A DNA stretch of 64,000 bases, from assembly GCF_004117075.1 (NCBI RefSeq), contig NZ_CP026721.1, positions 186,001 through 250,000 of the forward strand, given 5' to 3'. This stretch comes from Fervidobacterium changbaicum (GTDB lineage Bacteria > Thermotogota > Thermotogae > Thermotogales > Fervidobacteriaceae). This document shows positions 26,016 to 34,643 of the stretch, one piece after another. A program made the position numbers and the translations under genes. Positions within the stretch are counted from its first letter, which is position 1, and every line of letters starts with the position of its first letter. The notes under the pieces were generated by a model. It saw nothing but the letters and a program-made list of their open reading frames with translations, did no database searches and was not told the origin of the DNA.

Positions 26016-27294
26016 TTGACTCCTTAAAGCAATTATTCTCAGTTCTTGAATCCAAGATATTTTTTATTTTTAACACAATACTTTCGGGACCACTTATCTG
26101 AACGAAGTCATAACCATCGGACGAGCTCAATTCTTCTATCCTCACATATTCAAAGTACTTAGAAACAAGTCCATAATCACTATGAGCCATTTTGATATTC
26201 AGGTGCACGTCGAACGATTTAAAATAACTTTCCAGTTTTAAGAATAAATCATCAAAACCTATTCTGTGTTTAGCTGATATATAAACCGCCTCGGGATATT
26301 CGTACCTTATGAGTTCGACTTTGTCTTCAGGCAGAGCATCTATTTTGTTAAAAACAAGCATCTTTGGTTTTTCATATGCTCCTATCTCTTGCAAAACATC
26401 GTACGATGCGGCAATTTTGTCCTTATAAAATGGATCCGAAATATCGACCACAAGCAAAAGAAGGTCCGAGTACAAAATCTCTTCCAGTGTAGAATGAAAA
26501 GCCTCGACAAGTGTATGCGGCAGTTTACTTATGAACCCGACCGTATCACCTACAAGACAACATCGACCACTTGGTAACTTAACTTTTCGAATGGTAGGGT
26601 TCAACGTTGAGAAAAGTTTGTCAGAAACGAGTATATCACTTTCTTTGGACAAAGCACTCAAAAGCGTGCTCTTTCCTGCATTCGTATAACCAACGATTGA
26701 AACAAGGTAATAGCCACTCGACAACCTTGCTCTTCTCGTATTTTCCCTGTTAATTTTCAACTTATTTAGTTCTTTCCTTAGCACTGCGATCCTTTGTTTC
26801 AACTTCCTTCTATCGAGTTCAAGAGCAGTCTCGCCAGGTCCTCTAGTACCTATTCCTGCTCCAGGATTGGATAAATACAAACCTTTACCCCTAAGTCGAG
26901 GTAGCTCATAAACTAGCTTTGCCATTTCTACTTGTATTTTTCCTTCGTAAGTTGTCGCATGTTTGGAAAAAATTTCCAAAATTACCTGCGTTCTGTCGAG
27001 AACAGGGACTTTTAGGATACTTTCTAAGTTTCTTTGCTGAACAGGTGTAATCTCATCATCGAACACAACAACATCTATTTGGTTTTCATCGCAGAGTTTT
27101 TTTATCTTCTCGAGTTTACCGCTGCCAATGTAAGTTGCCGGGTCGGGTTTTTCCCTGCGCTGAACAACCTTTTCTAAAACATCAATCCCTAACGTCTTAC
27201 AAAGCAGTTCTAATTCCTCAAGTGATTCATTCGTTTTAAGGTTAATATCATGCGCAACCGCTATTATTAACCCCTTCTTCCTAAACTTTGTCAT
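26002..27294 (-). CDS. hflX: HflX-type GTPase with C-terminus altered by the IS insertion
   Basis: Ribosome-associated GTPase, 430 residues. The N-terminal HflX domain (RREKPDPATYIGSGKLEKI, DDEITPVQQRNLE, DRTQVILEIF, GPGETALELDRR) is followed by the G domain: G1 GYTNAGKST, G3 DTVGFI, G4 NKID. A C-terminal domain follows the G domain. The last four residues and the stop are encoded by IS DNA. Without the element the frame would read K-E-S-I-F-L-S then stop, instead of K-E-S-T-M-Q-N. Function is probably kept. It follows hfq by 32 bp, and its ATG directly abuts an AAAGGGG tract. Confidence 0.92.
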   Translation of the reverse strand: MTKFRKKGLIIAVAHDINLKTNESLEELELLCKTLGIDVLEKVVQRREKPDPATYIGSGKLEKIKKLCDENQIDVVVFDDEITPVQQRNLESILKVPVLDRTQVILEIFSKHATTYEGKIQVEMAKLVYELPRLRGKGLYLSNPGAGIGTRGPGETALELDRRKLKQRIAVLRKELNKLKINRENTRRARLSSGYYLVSIVGYTNAGKSTLLSALSKESDILVSDKLFSTLNPTIRKVKLPSGRCCLVGDTVGFISKLPHTLVEAFHSTLEEILYSDLLLLVVDISDPFYKDKIAASYDVLQEIGAYEKPKMLVFNKIDALPEDKVELIRYEYPEAVYISAKHRIGFDDLFLKLESYFKSFDVHLNIKMAHSDYGLVSKYFEYVRIEELSSSDGYDFVQISGPESIVLKIKNILDSRTENNCFKESTMQN

Positions 27295-27326
27295 CCCCTT
27301 TCCAAAGAGCTGTACATTCAGCCAAA

Positions 27327-27617
27327 TTATTCTTGCGAATCTTCAGAATCCTGCTGTTCTTGTTGTTCTTGTTGTTCCGATTCTTGCTCTTCGGTCTTCA
27401 TAAGCATGATGTACTGAGCAGGTTGGATCGTACTGATAGCATGTTTGTAAATAAGCATCTGTTGCTTACCATTCTCCAAAAGAACCGTAAAGTTATCAAA
27501 CGACCTAACAATCCCCTTAGCTTGAAAGCCGTTGACCAAGTAAACTTTGACCTCTATCTTGCGCGTTCTAACGATGTTCAAAAAGCGATCTTGAAGGTTA
27601 AACTTTTCCTTTGCCAC
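27327..27617 (-). CDS. hfq: RNA chaperone Hfq
   Basis: A 96-residue Sm-like hexamer-forming RNA chaperone for small RNAs. Sm1 reads FNLQDRFLNIVRTRKIEVKVYLVNGFQAKGIVRSFDNFTVLL, and Sm2 is seen as QMLIYKHAISTIQPA (the usual YKHAIST). The C-terminal 22 residues are a Gln/Glu/Ser-rich low-complexity tail encoded by a repeated GAACAACAA-type unit. GTG 27617, with GGGGGGA seven bases upstream, matches the usual MAKEKFNLQD start; codons further upstream encode an unrelated hydrophobic stretch. The hfq-hflX order is widely conserved. Confidence 0.95.
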   Translation of the reverse strand: MAKEKFNLQDRFLNIVRTRKIEVKVYLVNGFQAKGIVRSFDNFTVLLENGKQQMLIYKHAISTIQPAQYIMLMKTEEQESEQQEQQEQQDSEDSQE

Positions 27618-27669
27618 ACAAATCCCCCCAAATTTAAAGAGAATCATAAAGACAGCACAATGCAATGTG

Positions 27670-27697
27670 ATTATACCACAACATATGTAAATTTCAA
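27670..27697 (-). promoter_or_regulatory. hfq: Promoter of hfq-hflX
   Basis: On the minus strand TTGAAA (27692-27697), a 16-bp spacer and TGG-TATAAT (27670-27678) lie 53 bp upstream of the GTG start. It combines a -35 with an extended -10. Confidence 0.6.
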
Positions 27698-27760
27698 AGA
27701 GATGTTTTTTCACAGCTTTACATTGTTTGCCAAGAACTCTTTGTGTATTTTTTGTTTAAT

Positions 27761-27789
27761 TTGACAAATTATTTGGAAAGTGGTACAAT
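27761..27789 (+). promoter_or_regulatory. Promoter of the DUF2089/bactofilin-like operon
   Basis: Consensus TTGACA (27761-27766), exactly 17 bp, then TACAAT (27784-27789), 20 bp ahead of GTG 27810. It is one of the best promoters in the window, and its short leader leaves little room for other control. Confidence 0.75.
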
Positions 27790-27809
27790 AATTTTGGGAG
27801 GTGAAATCC

Positions 27810-28208
27810 GTGGCTAAGATGTTACCAAGGTGTCCAGTATGTGGAAAGCCGATGAAAGTAATTCAGTTAAGATGTGACGATGATGGTGTGACCGTTAGTG
27901 GTTCATTTGAAGCGCCTTCGTTTGCTTATCTCGATGAAGAAGATACGAGGTTTATTATGATGTTCTTGAGAACAAAAGGAAACTTAAAAGAAATGGAAAG
28001 ACTCACTGGGATTGGTTACTTTGCACTTAGAGGAAGACTCGACAAAGTTTTGGAAAAGATGGGACTTACACCTATTGAGGAAGATGAAGAGCAGGTTGAC
28101 TCCAACGATGTCTACAAGCTACTTAAAGAAAAGAAGATCACGGTTGAAGAAGCTATTGCTCTTTTGAAAAAGAAGAGAGGTGAAACCGATGGGAGAACTT
28201 CCGAATGA
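27810..28208 (+). CDS. DUF2089 family protein (zinc-ribbon plus helix-turn-helix-like)
   Basis: A 132-residue cytoplasmic protein. An N-terminal zinc-knuckle PRCPVCGKPMKVIQLRCD is followed by a family core (GSFEAPSFAYLDEEDTRFIMMFLRTKGNLKEMERLTGIGYFALRGRLDKVLEKMG) that looks like a DNA-binding helix-turn-helix. The C-terminus is a small helical hairpin (VYKLLKEKKITVEEAIALLKKK). The same hairpin type opens the next two genes. It may regulate this envelope-related operon (inference). GTG 27810 is set by GGGAGGTG at 27797-27804. Confidence 0.8.
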   Translation: MAKMLPRCPVCGKPMKVIQLRCDDDGVTVSGSFEAPSFAYLDEEDTRFIMMFLRTKGNLKEMERLTGIGYFALRGRLDKVLEKMGLTPIEEDEEQVDSNDVYKLLKEKKITVEEAIALLKKKRGETDGRTSE

Positions 28209-28686
28209 TATCTTAGCGGTTCTGGAAGCTCTTTCGCGAAAAGAAATAACGGTTGATGAAGCAGAACAACTCATCCAGGCTGTTATGGAGAAAAGAATGA
28301 ACAAAAATGTGAGGAAACAGAGAACGTACATCGGTAGAGAATTTATGATAAATCCCGGTGAAGAGTACGTTGGAACAGTTGAAGTAGTGAACGGAAAAGC
28401 AGTTATAAACGGAAGACTTGTTGGAGACCTTGAAGTGGTTTTCGGCGAACTGATCTTTTCTGGTGAAGTAACCGGGAATGTAGAACTCGTTGGCACAAAT
28501 ATTGTGTGGAATGGGGGGCGCATCGGACGTAACCTTGAGATGGTAGGTTGCTCATACAAAGGTACAAGACCCACAGTGGATGGAAAGGTAAACGAAGTGA
28601 ATAACTTCTTCATAAACGGTATACTTGGAATGGTGCGCAATCTCATAATTAAACCTTTTTTACACGGCATAAGGATTGAAGAATGA
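28189..28686 (+). CDS. Bactofilin-like (polymer-forming) protein with N-terminal SHOCT-like hairpin
   Basis: A 165-residue protein. Residues about 5-35 are a helical hairpin (ILAVLEALSRKEITVDEAEQLIQAVMEK). Residues about 55-150 carry short beta-helix rungs (VGTVEVVNGKAVINGRLVGDLEVVFGELIFSGEVTGNVELVGTNIVWNGGRIGRNLEM), as in bactofilins and the polymer-forming cytoskeletal family. It overlaps the DUF2089 stop by 20 bp. ATG 28189 follows GAGAGGTG. The role is inferred to be a scaffold or membrane-surface polymer. Confidence 0.72.
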   Translation: MGELPNDILAVLEALSRKEITVDEAEQLIQAVMEKRMNKNVRKQRTYIGREFMINPGEEYVGTVEVVNGKAVINGRLVGDLEVVFGELIFSGEVTGNVELVGTNIVWNGGRIGRNLEMVGCSYKGTRPTVDGKVNEVNNFFINGILGMVRNLIIKPFLHGIRIEE

Positions 28687-28712
28687 CCTTTACCAAAAGG
28701 TGGTGAAAAACT

Positions 28713-29792
28713 ATGGATAGATCGGAACTAAGGAGAGTACTGGAGGCTGTCGAGAGTGGAGAGATAACCCCCCAGGATGCCGAAAAACTGATAGAGGCGC
28801 TCTATGAGAAAGAGATTGGAGATAAATACGATGCAGAAGATTTTGTAGAGATAACAAAGGAAATTCTGGAAGGTGAAGAACTAAACAAAAGCATATCTAT
28901 GACTAACGGAAAGCTTGTGATCAAAGGTAAGGTCAAAGGTGATGTTTCAGTGGTAAACAGCGTTGTCGAAATCCAAGGGATCATAAACGGGAATCTAAAT
29001 GCTGTGAGGTCCAAAATAATCTGGGCTGGAGGTCAAGTTGACGGAGATGTAAACTTAATACTTTCAAAAGAGGAAGGCACTCCAAACGTCGTTGGAAAAC
29101 ATAACATCGTGTCTTTTGATATCCCATTAGTTAATAAGCTATTCGCCGATAAAGTCAAGCTTCAGTCCGAGAGAGAAATATTCATCGATGGCGAGCACAA
29201 GATAGATTCTCTCAAAAAAGAAAAAGTAATTGTTAACGGAAGACTTTCTGCTCTCTCCATTGAATGCGAAAATCTTATCTTAACAGGCTCACTTACCGTT
29301 AACAATTTACAAGCAGAGAGCGTGGTCGTCTCAAAAAGTGGTATACTAAATGCAGAACATGTTGAACTTGAACGTCTCGTGAATAGCGGTAACTGTAATG
29401 TTGGAGTCTTAGAAGCTGAGGAAATTACCAATATGGGGAGCATTGAAGCAAAGGAAGTAGAGTCTGAAAGAATAGAGAACTCAGGAAGAATGAAGGTCAA
29501 AAGCATTACCGGTGAAACTATGGAAAACAAAGGAGAAACAGAATGTCAAGACATCAAACTCGAATCAGTTGAAAATACAGGCTTGATGATAATTGAAACG
29601 GCGAAATTGGAAGTGATCGATAACACCGGCGAAATAAAGGTAAATTTATTAAGGGCGGAAACAATTTATAACACAGGTACGATAAGTGTACAAGCACTGG
29701 AAACTGACTTCTTGAAAAACAAAGGTAAGGTCAGTGCTAAATTGTTCAATTGCAGAGAGCTCGAAGGAAATCCTGTAACCAAGTTGGATTAA
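28713..29792 (+). CDS. Larger bactofilin-like beta-helix protein with N-terminal SHOCT-like hairpin
   Basis: A 359-residue protein. The N-terminal hairpin (LRRVLEAVESGEITPQDAEKLIEALYEK) is closely related to that of the preceding gene. A bactofilin-like rung region (LVIKGKVKGDVSVVNSVVEIQGIINGNLNAVRSKIIWAGGQVDGDVNL) follows. From about 190 to the end, the chain is a long series of short repeats of the form [V/I]-x-N-x-G-x-[I/V/M]-x-[V/A]-x-x-[L/I]-x-x-[E/D], such as VENTGLMIIETAKLE and IYNTGTISVQALE. This predicts an extended right-handed beta-helix. No signal peptide. RBS AAAAGGTGG. Confidence 0.72.
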   Translation: MDRSELRRVLEAVESGEITPQDAEKLIEALYEKEIGDKYDAEDFVEITKEILEGEELNKSISMTNGKLVIKGKVKGDVSVVNSVVEIQGIINGNLNAVRSKIIWAGGQVDGDVNLILSKEEGTPNVVGKHNIVSFDIPLVNKLFADKVKLQSEREIFIDGEHKIDSLKKEKVIVNGRLSALSIECENLILTGSLTVNNLQAESVVVSKSGILNAEHVELERLVNSGNCNVGVLEAEEITNMGSIEAKEVESERIENSGRMKVKSITGETMENKGETECQDIKLESVENTGLMIIETAKLEVIDNTGEIKVNLLRAETIYNTGTISVQALETDFLKNKGKVSAKLFNCRELEGNPVTKLD

Positions 29793-29823
29793 ATGTACGA
29801 AACTCAGAAAGGGGTGTGGTATT

Positions 29824-30126
29824 GTGTTTTGGGGTGTGATACTTTTCACGGCAGGTGTGTTCATTCTCTTGAGTGTCGTCCTATCTGTAACTTCTCCGGT
29901 TTGGTTAGTCTTCGGCGCAATAGCGCTTGTTGGTGGTATCGTTAGCATGATAAAGAGTTTTCCCAACGGCCTTGGACTCTCGATTTTAGGTGGATTAATC
30001 ATCACCCAAGCTTTAGGTTACATAAAGATGGGATTTTGGGAGTTCGTCGTAGCAATTATTGCAGCAGGATTAATAGAAATAGGTTTGAAACTCATGGTTG
30101 CAAGTCATAGAAAGGAAAATTGGTAG
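29824..30126 (+). CDS. Small membrane protein, LiaI/LiaF-like
   Basis: A 100-residue protein of about four hydrophobic helices (about 3-21, 25-43, 50-65, 70-90) ending in a basic tail (HRKENW). The paired-helix pattern VFILLSVVLSV ... VWLVFGAIALVGGIVSMI resembles the membrane half of LiaI/LiaF or DUF5668-type envelope-stress proteins. Its place after two bactofilin-like genes suggests a membrane anchor for them (inference). GTG 29824 after AAAGGGGTG. Confidence 0.6.
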   Translation: MFWGVILFTAGVFILLSVVLSVTSPVWLVFGAIALVGGIVSMIKSFPNGLGLSILGGLIITQALGYIKMGFWEFVVAIIAAGLIEIGLKLMVASHRKENW

Positions 30127-30150
30127 CACACAATGAGTCAGTGATGGATA

Positions 30151-30187
30151 AACTAAGCGGGGCTACTTATCTACCCCGCTTAGTTTT
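30151..30187. terminator. Bidirectional terminator between the bactofilin operon and guaB
   Basis: Twelve-base arms AACTAAGCGGGG (30151-30162) and CCCCGCTTAGTT (30174-30185) with an 11-base loop are followed by T-rich sequence on the right. A-rich bases precede it for the minus direction. Confidence 0.88.
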
Positions 30188-30221
30188 AATACTTACAAAC
30201 TGCTAACGTTTATCCAATTTA

Positions 30222-31766
<1,545 letters not shown>

Positions 31767-31787
31767 TTATTTTTATTTTATAACAAA

Positions 31788-31810
31788 GCAGACCCCCTAC
31801 ATGGGTCTGC
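31788..31810 (-). terminator. Terminator downstream of tRNA-Gly
   Basis: GCAGACCC and GGGTCTGC form an eight-pair stem with a seven-base loop. On the minus strand it is followed by TTTGTTATAAAA. It separates the tRNA from guaB. Confidence 0.6.
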
Positions 31811-31827
31811 CTGCTTTCCTGGTTATT

Positions 31828-31903
31828 TGGAGCGGGCGACGGGATTCGAACCCGCGGCCCTCAGCTTGGGAAGCTGATGCTCTACCAACTGAGCTACACC
31901 CGC
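31828..31903 (-). tRNA. tRNA-Gly (anticodon CCC)
   Basis: A 76-nt cloverleaf on the minus strand. The acceptor GCGGGTG pairs with CGCCCGC (one U-G pair), the D arm is GCTC...GAGC, and the anticodon stem TCAGC/GCTGA holds loop TTCCCAA, giving anticodon CCC. The T arm contains GGTTCGAATCC. U73 and CCA are encoded (+ strand TGG at 31828-31830). It reads the rare GGG glycine codon. Confidence 0.97.
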
Positions 31904-31918
31904 TCAATTTCTGTATAT

Positions 31919-31947
31919 ATTATATCACCAGAGACCGACATTTTCAA
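31919..31947 (-). promoter_or_regulatory. Promoter of tRNA-Gly
   Basis: TTGAAA (31942-31947), 17 bp, and TATAAT (31919-31924, preceded by TGA as an extended -10) lie 16 bp upstream of the tRNA 5' end. The spacing puts transcription start just before the mature tRNA. Confidence 0.75.
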
Positions 31948-31975
31948 GACCCTTACAGTCAAAAACACGGCGAAC

Positions 31976-33148
31976 TTAGAAATTCGCTGTCCCTCCAACA
32001 AATGCGGTCTGTTTCCACTCATTATCTTGCCAAATGTATTTTACGCCCGCGTAGAAACTACCAAAAACAGGATACGCTATAGTTATTCTTGCCAATGTAT
32101 CGGAATCGAGGATCTGACCTTCTTTGAAAGGTGTGTCGTCGTACAGATAACCGTAGAGAACCAAACCATTCGTACCACCGATAGCTGGTATGTTGATCAG
32201 TCCTTCACCAGAAAGCGTCATATTTCCTTCGAAATTCCCCTTCAAAAGAATTACCACTTTTCCGTACGGCGTGAATGTCAAAGCCAAATTTGCGATGTAA
32301 CCAACATCTGATTTGTATTTCTCCGGTCCGAAATCCGGTTGTAATTTCTCGAAAGCATAGTTTCTTGAAATAAGCCATGGTTTAAATCCGTCGGATGCGT
32401 AGAACGGACCAGCAACAAACTGCAGCATACCAAAATCTCCAAATATACCACCAAACGCACCATAACCGACTGTTCCGTCCTTCCAAATTTGTGCTCCGGC
32501 CTCTGTACCAAGTACAAAACCGATTACGTTCGTGGTCATTGAAACACCTGCAGCATATGTAAGTGGTGTGGCAACTGCATCTTCCTTCAAGCCATCCATG
32601 TCTACTCCGCCAAAGAGTGATAGCTCGAAGAGAGAAATCTTCGAGCTTACAATTGCCGTATACAACGGATCTGATTGAGTGAAGGTAAATGTTGAAAGTT
32701 GTGCCATTTGGTAAGGTATATGTGCGGAGGCGTCCAAGGATCCCAATCTGATACCTACATCAACGGTTCTTGCACTCGGATTAGAATAACCACTGAAAAT
32801 TAAACCCATTCCGTAAGTTATTGGTTTCATCCTGCCGTATCTGAACCAAACGTTACCAAGGTCTAATCCCAAAGCTGTTATGTTAATACCGTCGATAATG
32901 TTGGTGCTTGGTGCTGATAAGCCAGGATATCCAAAATAAAAATTACCAGTCGTTAGATCGGTTGCATACGTTGTAAGAGTAAGCCCAAGTGTTACAGGAC
33001 CTATTGAAAACTCAGGTCCGAATTCATAAACCATATAGTTGTCGTTTCCAATTTGAACGGTACCTACGTTAAGGTAAAAATCCGCGAAACTTATGACCGC
33101 AAAAAGTATCATCAAAACAAAAATCCCTTTAAATGTCCACTTCTTCAT
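31976..33148 (-). CDS. Outer-membrane (toga) beta-barrel protein
   Basis: A 390-residue protein with an N-terminal signal peptide (KKWTFKGIFVLMILFAVISFA, cleavage near 22), then many amphipathic strands of alternating aromatic/hydrophobic residues with turns rich in Gly and Asn. It ends in Phe (FVGGTANF), the classic outer-membrane insertion signal. No enzymatic motif is seen. It probably forms a pore or structural protein of the Thermotogota outer sheath. Single-gene unit upstream of the tRNA, driven by an extended -10 promoter. Confidence 0.72.
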   Translation of the reverse strand: MKKWTFKGIFVLMILFAVISFADFYLNVGTVQIGNDNYMVYEFGPEFSIGPVTLGLTLTTYATDLTTGNFYFGYPGLSAPSTNIIDGINITALGLDLGNVWFRYGRMKPITYGMGLIFSGYSNPSARTVDVGIRLGSLDASAHIPYQMAQLSTFTFTQSDPLYTAIVSSKISLFELSLFGGVDMDGLKEDAVATPLTYAAGVSMTTNVIGFVLGTEAGAQIWKDGTVGYGAFGGIFGDFGMLQFVAGPFYASDGFKPWLISRNYAFEKLQPDFGPEKYKSDVGYIANLALTFTPYGKVVILLKGNFEGNMTLSGEGLINIPAIGGTNGLVLYGYLYDDTPFKEGQILDSDTLARITIAYPVFGSFYAGVKYIWQDNEWKQTAFVGGTANF

Positions 33149-33227
33149 CCTTCGTCACCTCCTATAAGTTTTGACCACTGAAGGTACCTTATCGTTCAAT
33201 TAATAAGAATTCTCTACATTCGATTCA

Positions 33228-33236
33228 ATTATAACA
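33228..33236 (-). promoter_or_regulatory. Extended -10 promoter of the barrel gene
   Basis: Reads TGTTATAAT on the minus strand, 80 bp before the ATG at 33148; there is no recognisable -35. Identical sites stand about 80 bp before the ROK gene and about 75 bp before the amber-interrupted gene. Confidence 0.5.
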
Positions 33237-33266
33237 CGTTGACTGTAAAACGTGCTATAAAAAATT

Positions 33267-33285
33267 GCCGGGTTAGAAACCCGGC
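33267..33285 (-). terminator. Terminator of the amino-acid fermentation operon
   Basis: GCCGGGTT and AACCCGGC form an eight-pair stem with loop AGA. On the minus strand it is followed by AATTTTTTATAG. It lies 50 bp beyond the last oxidoreductase gene. Confidence 0.85.
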
Positions 33286-33334
33286 ATAATGTGTGTGTAT
33301 CTATCTAATCCGCCTTAAAAGTATCGTTTGCTTC

Positions 33335-33886
33335 TCACTTTCTAAGTTGTTCTTTTGCTATCTCTATGCCTTTTAGAATAGCTTGTTTGTTAATTTCAAT
33401 AAGCGTAGCTTTTCCACCACTGAGTTTCTTTTCAAGTGCTTTGAATACACTCTCTACATCAACAACATCTGTTGCTCCAACAACTGCGCCAAGCATGACC
33501 ATGTTTGCAACCTTCAGATTGCCGAGTTCATCAGCGATTTCATTACAAGGTACCTTGATGATGTTTATATCATTCCTTACTGGTTCTCTGTCCACAACCG
33601 ATTGGTTGACAAAAAGATATCCATTTGGTGTTACCGCAGGCTCAAATTTTAGAAGAGAAGGTATGTTCATCGCTACAATAACCTCCGCTTTATCGGTAAC
33701 TGGAGACGCAACTGGTTCATTACTTATCACAACGGTACAGTTTGCAGTTCCTCCACGCATTTCTGGTCCATATGATGGCATCCACGTAACGTTTTTACCC
33801 TGTAACATCCCAGCGAGGGAAAGGATCTGTCCCATCAACATGACACCTTGTCCACCAAATCCTGCGAAGATCATCCTTGTTGTCAT
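33335..33886 (-). CDS. 2-oxoacid:ferredoxin oxidoreductase, gamma subunit
   Basis: A 183-residue gamma domain of the KorABCD/VorABCD enzyme. N-terminal [21 protein letters not shown] is followed by [17 protein letters not shown], both family hallmarks. It works with the alpha, beta and delta genes just upstream to convert branched-chain or related 2-oxoacids plus CoA to acyl-CoA, CO2 and reduced ferredoxin. ATG overlaps the beta stop by 4 bp. Last gene of the operon; a terminator lies 50 bp beyond. Confidence 0.92.
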   Translation of the reverse strand: MTTRMIFAGFGGQGVMLMGQILSLAGMLQGKNVTWMPSYGPEMRGGTANCTVVISNEPVASPVTDKAEVIVAMNIPSLLKFEPAVTPNGYLFVNQSVVDREPVRNDINIIKVPCNEIADELGNLKVANMVMLGAVVGATDVVDVESVFKALEKKLSGGKATLIEINKQAILKGIEIAKEQLRK

Positions 33887-34638
33887 TGCTCATCCCCTAC
33901 CTTGTCAACGAATACTCCAAGTGGGTACTCTGGAACCATATGCTCTTCCAACCATTTCAGTGCACTAACAGGGTCGATTCCCCAGTTCGTCGGACATGTG
34001 GATAGTACTTCGACCATCCCAAATCCTAAGCCCTTTATCTGCGCTAAAAAAGCCTTCTTTATTGCTTTCTTTGTCTTAACCACATCTTGAGGAGTGTTAA
34101 CCTTCGTCCTGGCCAAGAATGCGACACCTCTTGCTTCCTTTATTACTTCAGCAACATGAAGTGGGTAACCATCATTTTCCGCACTTCTACCGTATGGTGT
34201 GGTTGTTGTCTTCATACCGAGCAATGTTGTAGGAGCCATTTGACCACCAGTCATTCCGTAAATAGCGTTGTTTACAAAAATCGTTGTAATCTTTTCTCCT
34301 CTGTTTGCTGCATGAATAATCTCCGCAGTTCCAATTGCTGCAAGATCTCCGTCACCTTGGTAAGTGAAAACATACAGATCCGGCCTTGCCCTCTTCATAC
34401 CGGTTGCAACAGCGGGAGCTCTTCCATGAGCTGCAACAGTTGCATCTGTATTAAAGAACTGATAGGCAAAAACAGAGCAACCAATCGGAGCAACAGCGAT
34501 TGTCTTTTCTCTTATTCCAAGCTCATCGATAACTTCTGCAACCAATCTGTGTATAATTCCGTGTGTACATCCCGGACAATATGTAAATTCTTTTTGAGTA
34601 AGGCTTTCCGGCTTTTTCAATATAACCTCAAATGCCAT
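33883..34638 (-). CDS. 2-oxoacid:ferredoxin oxidoreductase, beta subunit (TPP-binding)
   Basis: A 251-residue thiamine-diphosphate subunit. It shows [12 protein letters not shown] (iron-sulphur/TPP region), the TPP motif [30 protein letters not shown], and [12 protein letters not shown] that contacts the cofactor. It resembles the KorB/VorC type that uses a separate ferredoxin subunit. ATG 34638 is preferred to ATG 34644, because GGGAGGTA is too close to the latter. Overlaps or abuts the alpha gene stop, so translation is coupled. Confidence 0.92.
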   Translation of the reverse strand: MAFEVILKKPESLTQKEFTYCPGCTHGIIHRLVAEVIDELGIREKTIAVAPIGCSVFAYQFFNTDATVAAHGRAPAVATGMKRARPDLYVFTYQGDGDLAAIGTAEIIHAANRGEKITTIFVNNAIYGMTGGQMAPTTLLGMKTTTTPYGRSAENDGYPLHVAEVIKEARGVAFLARTKVNTPQDVVKTKKAIKKAFLAQIKGLGFGMVEVLSTCPTNWGIDPVSALKWLEEHMVPEYPLGVFVDKVGDEQ

Positions 34639-34643
34639 ATCCA

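Larger units (their letters stand above)
24657..26019 (+). mobile_element. IS110-family insertion sequence (about 1.36 kb), inserted near the 3' end of hflX
   Basis: The element holds one DEDD transposase and a 5' structured non-coding region. TTGA occurs at both ends (24655-24658 and 26016-26019), 1361 bp apart, which is consistent with a shared short core within TTGA. Removing one interval joins left and right flanks into a continuous hflX frame that ends in a stop four codons later. There are no terminal inverted repeats of the DDE type and no long target duplication, as expected for IS110 elements. The exact core dinucleotide (TG or GA) cannot be fixed from one copy. Confidence 0.75.

Noticed and set aside
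24697-26027. TTAAGGAGTC / GACTCCTTAA as terminal inverted repeats of the IS
   Set aside because: The left copy lies about 40 bp inside the element and the right copy starts at the junction and continues into hflX, so a guide-target match explains it better than terminal repeats.
27350-27390. Tandem triplet-like repeat considered as a CRISPR or other array
   Set aside because: It lies inside the hfq coding sequence and encodes a Gln/Glu tail; there are no spaced direct repeats anywhere in the window that fit CRISPR.
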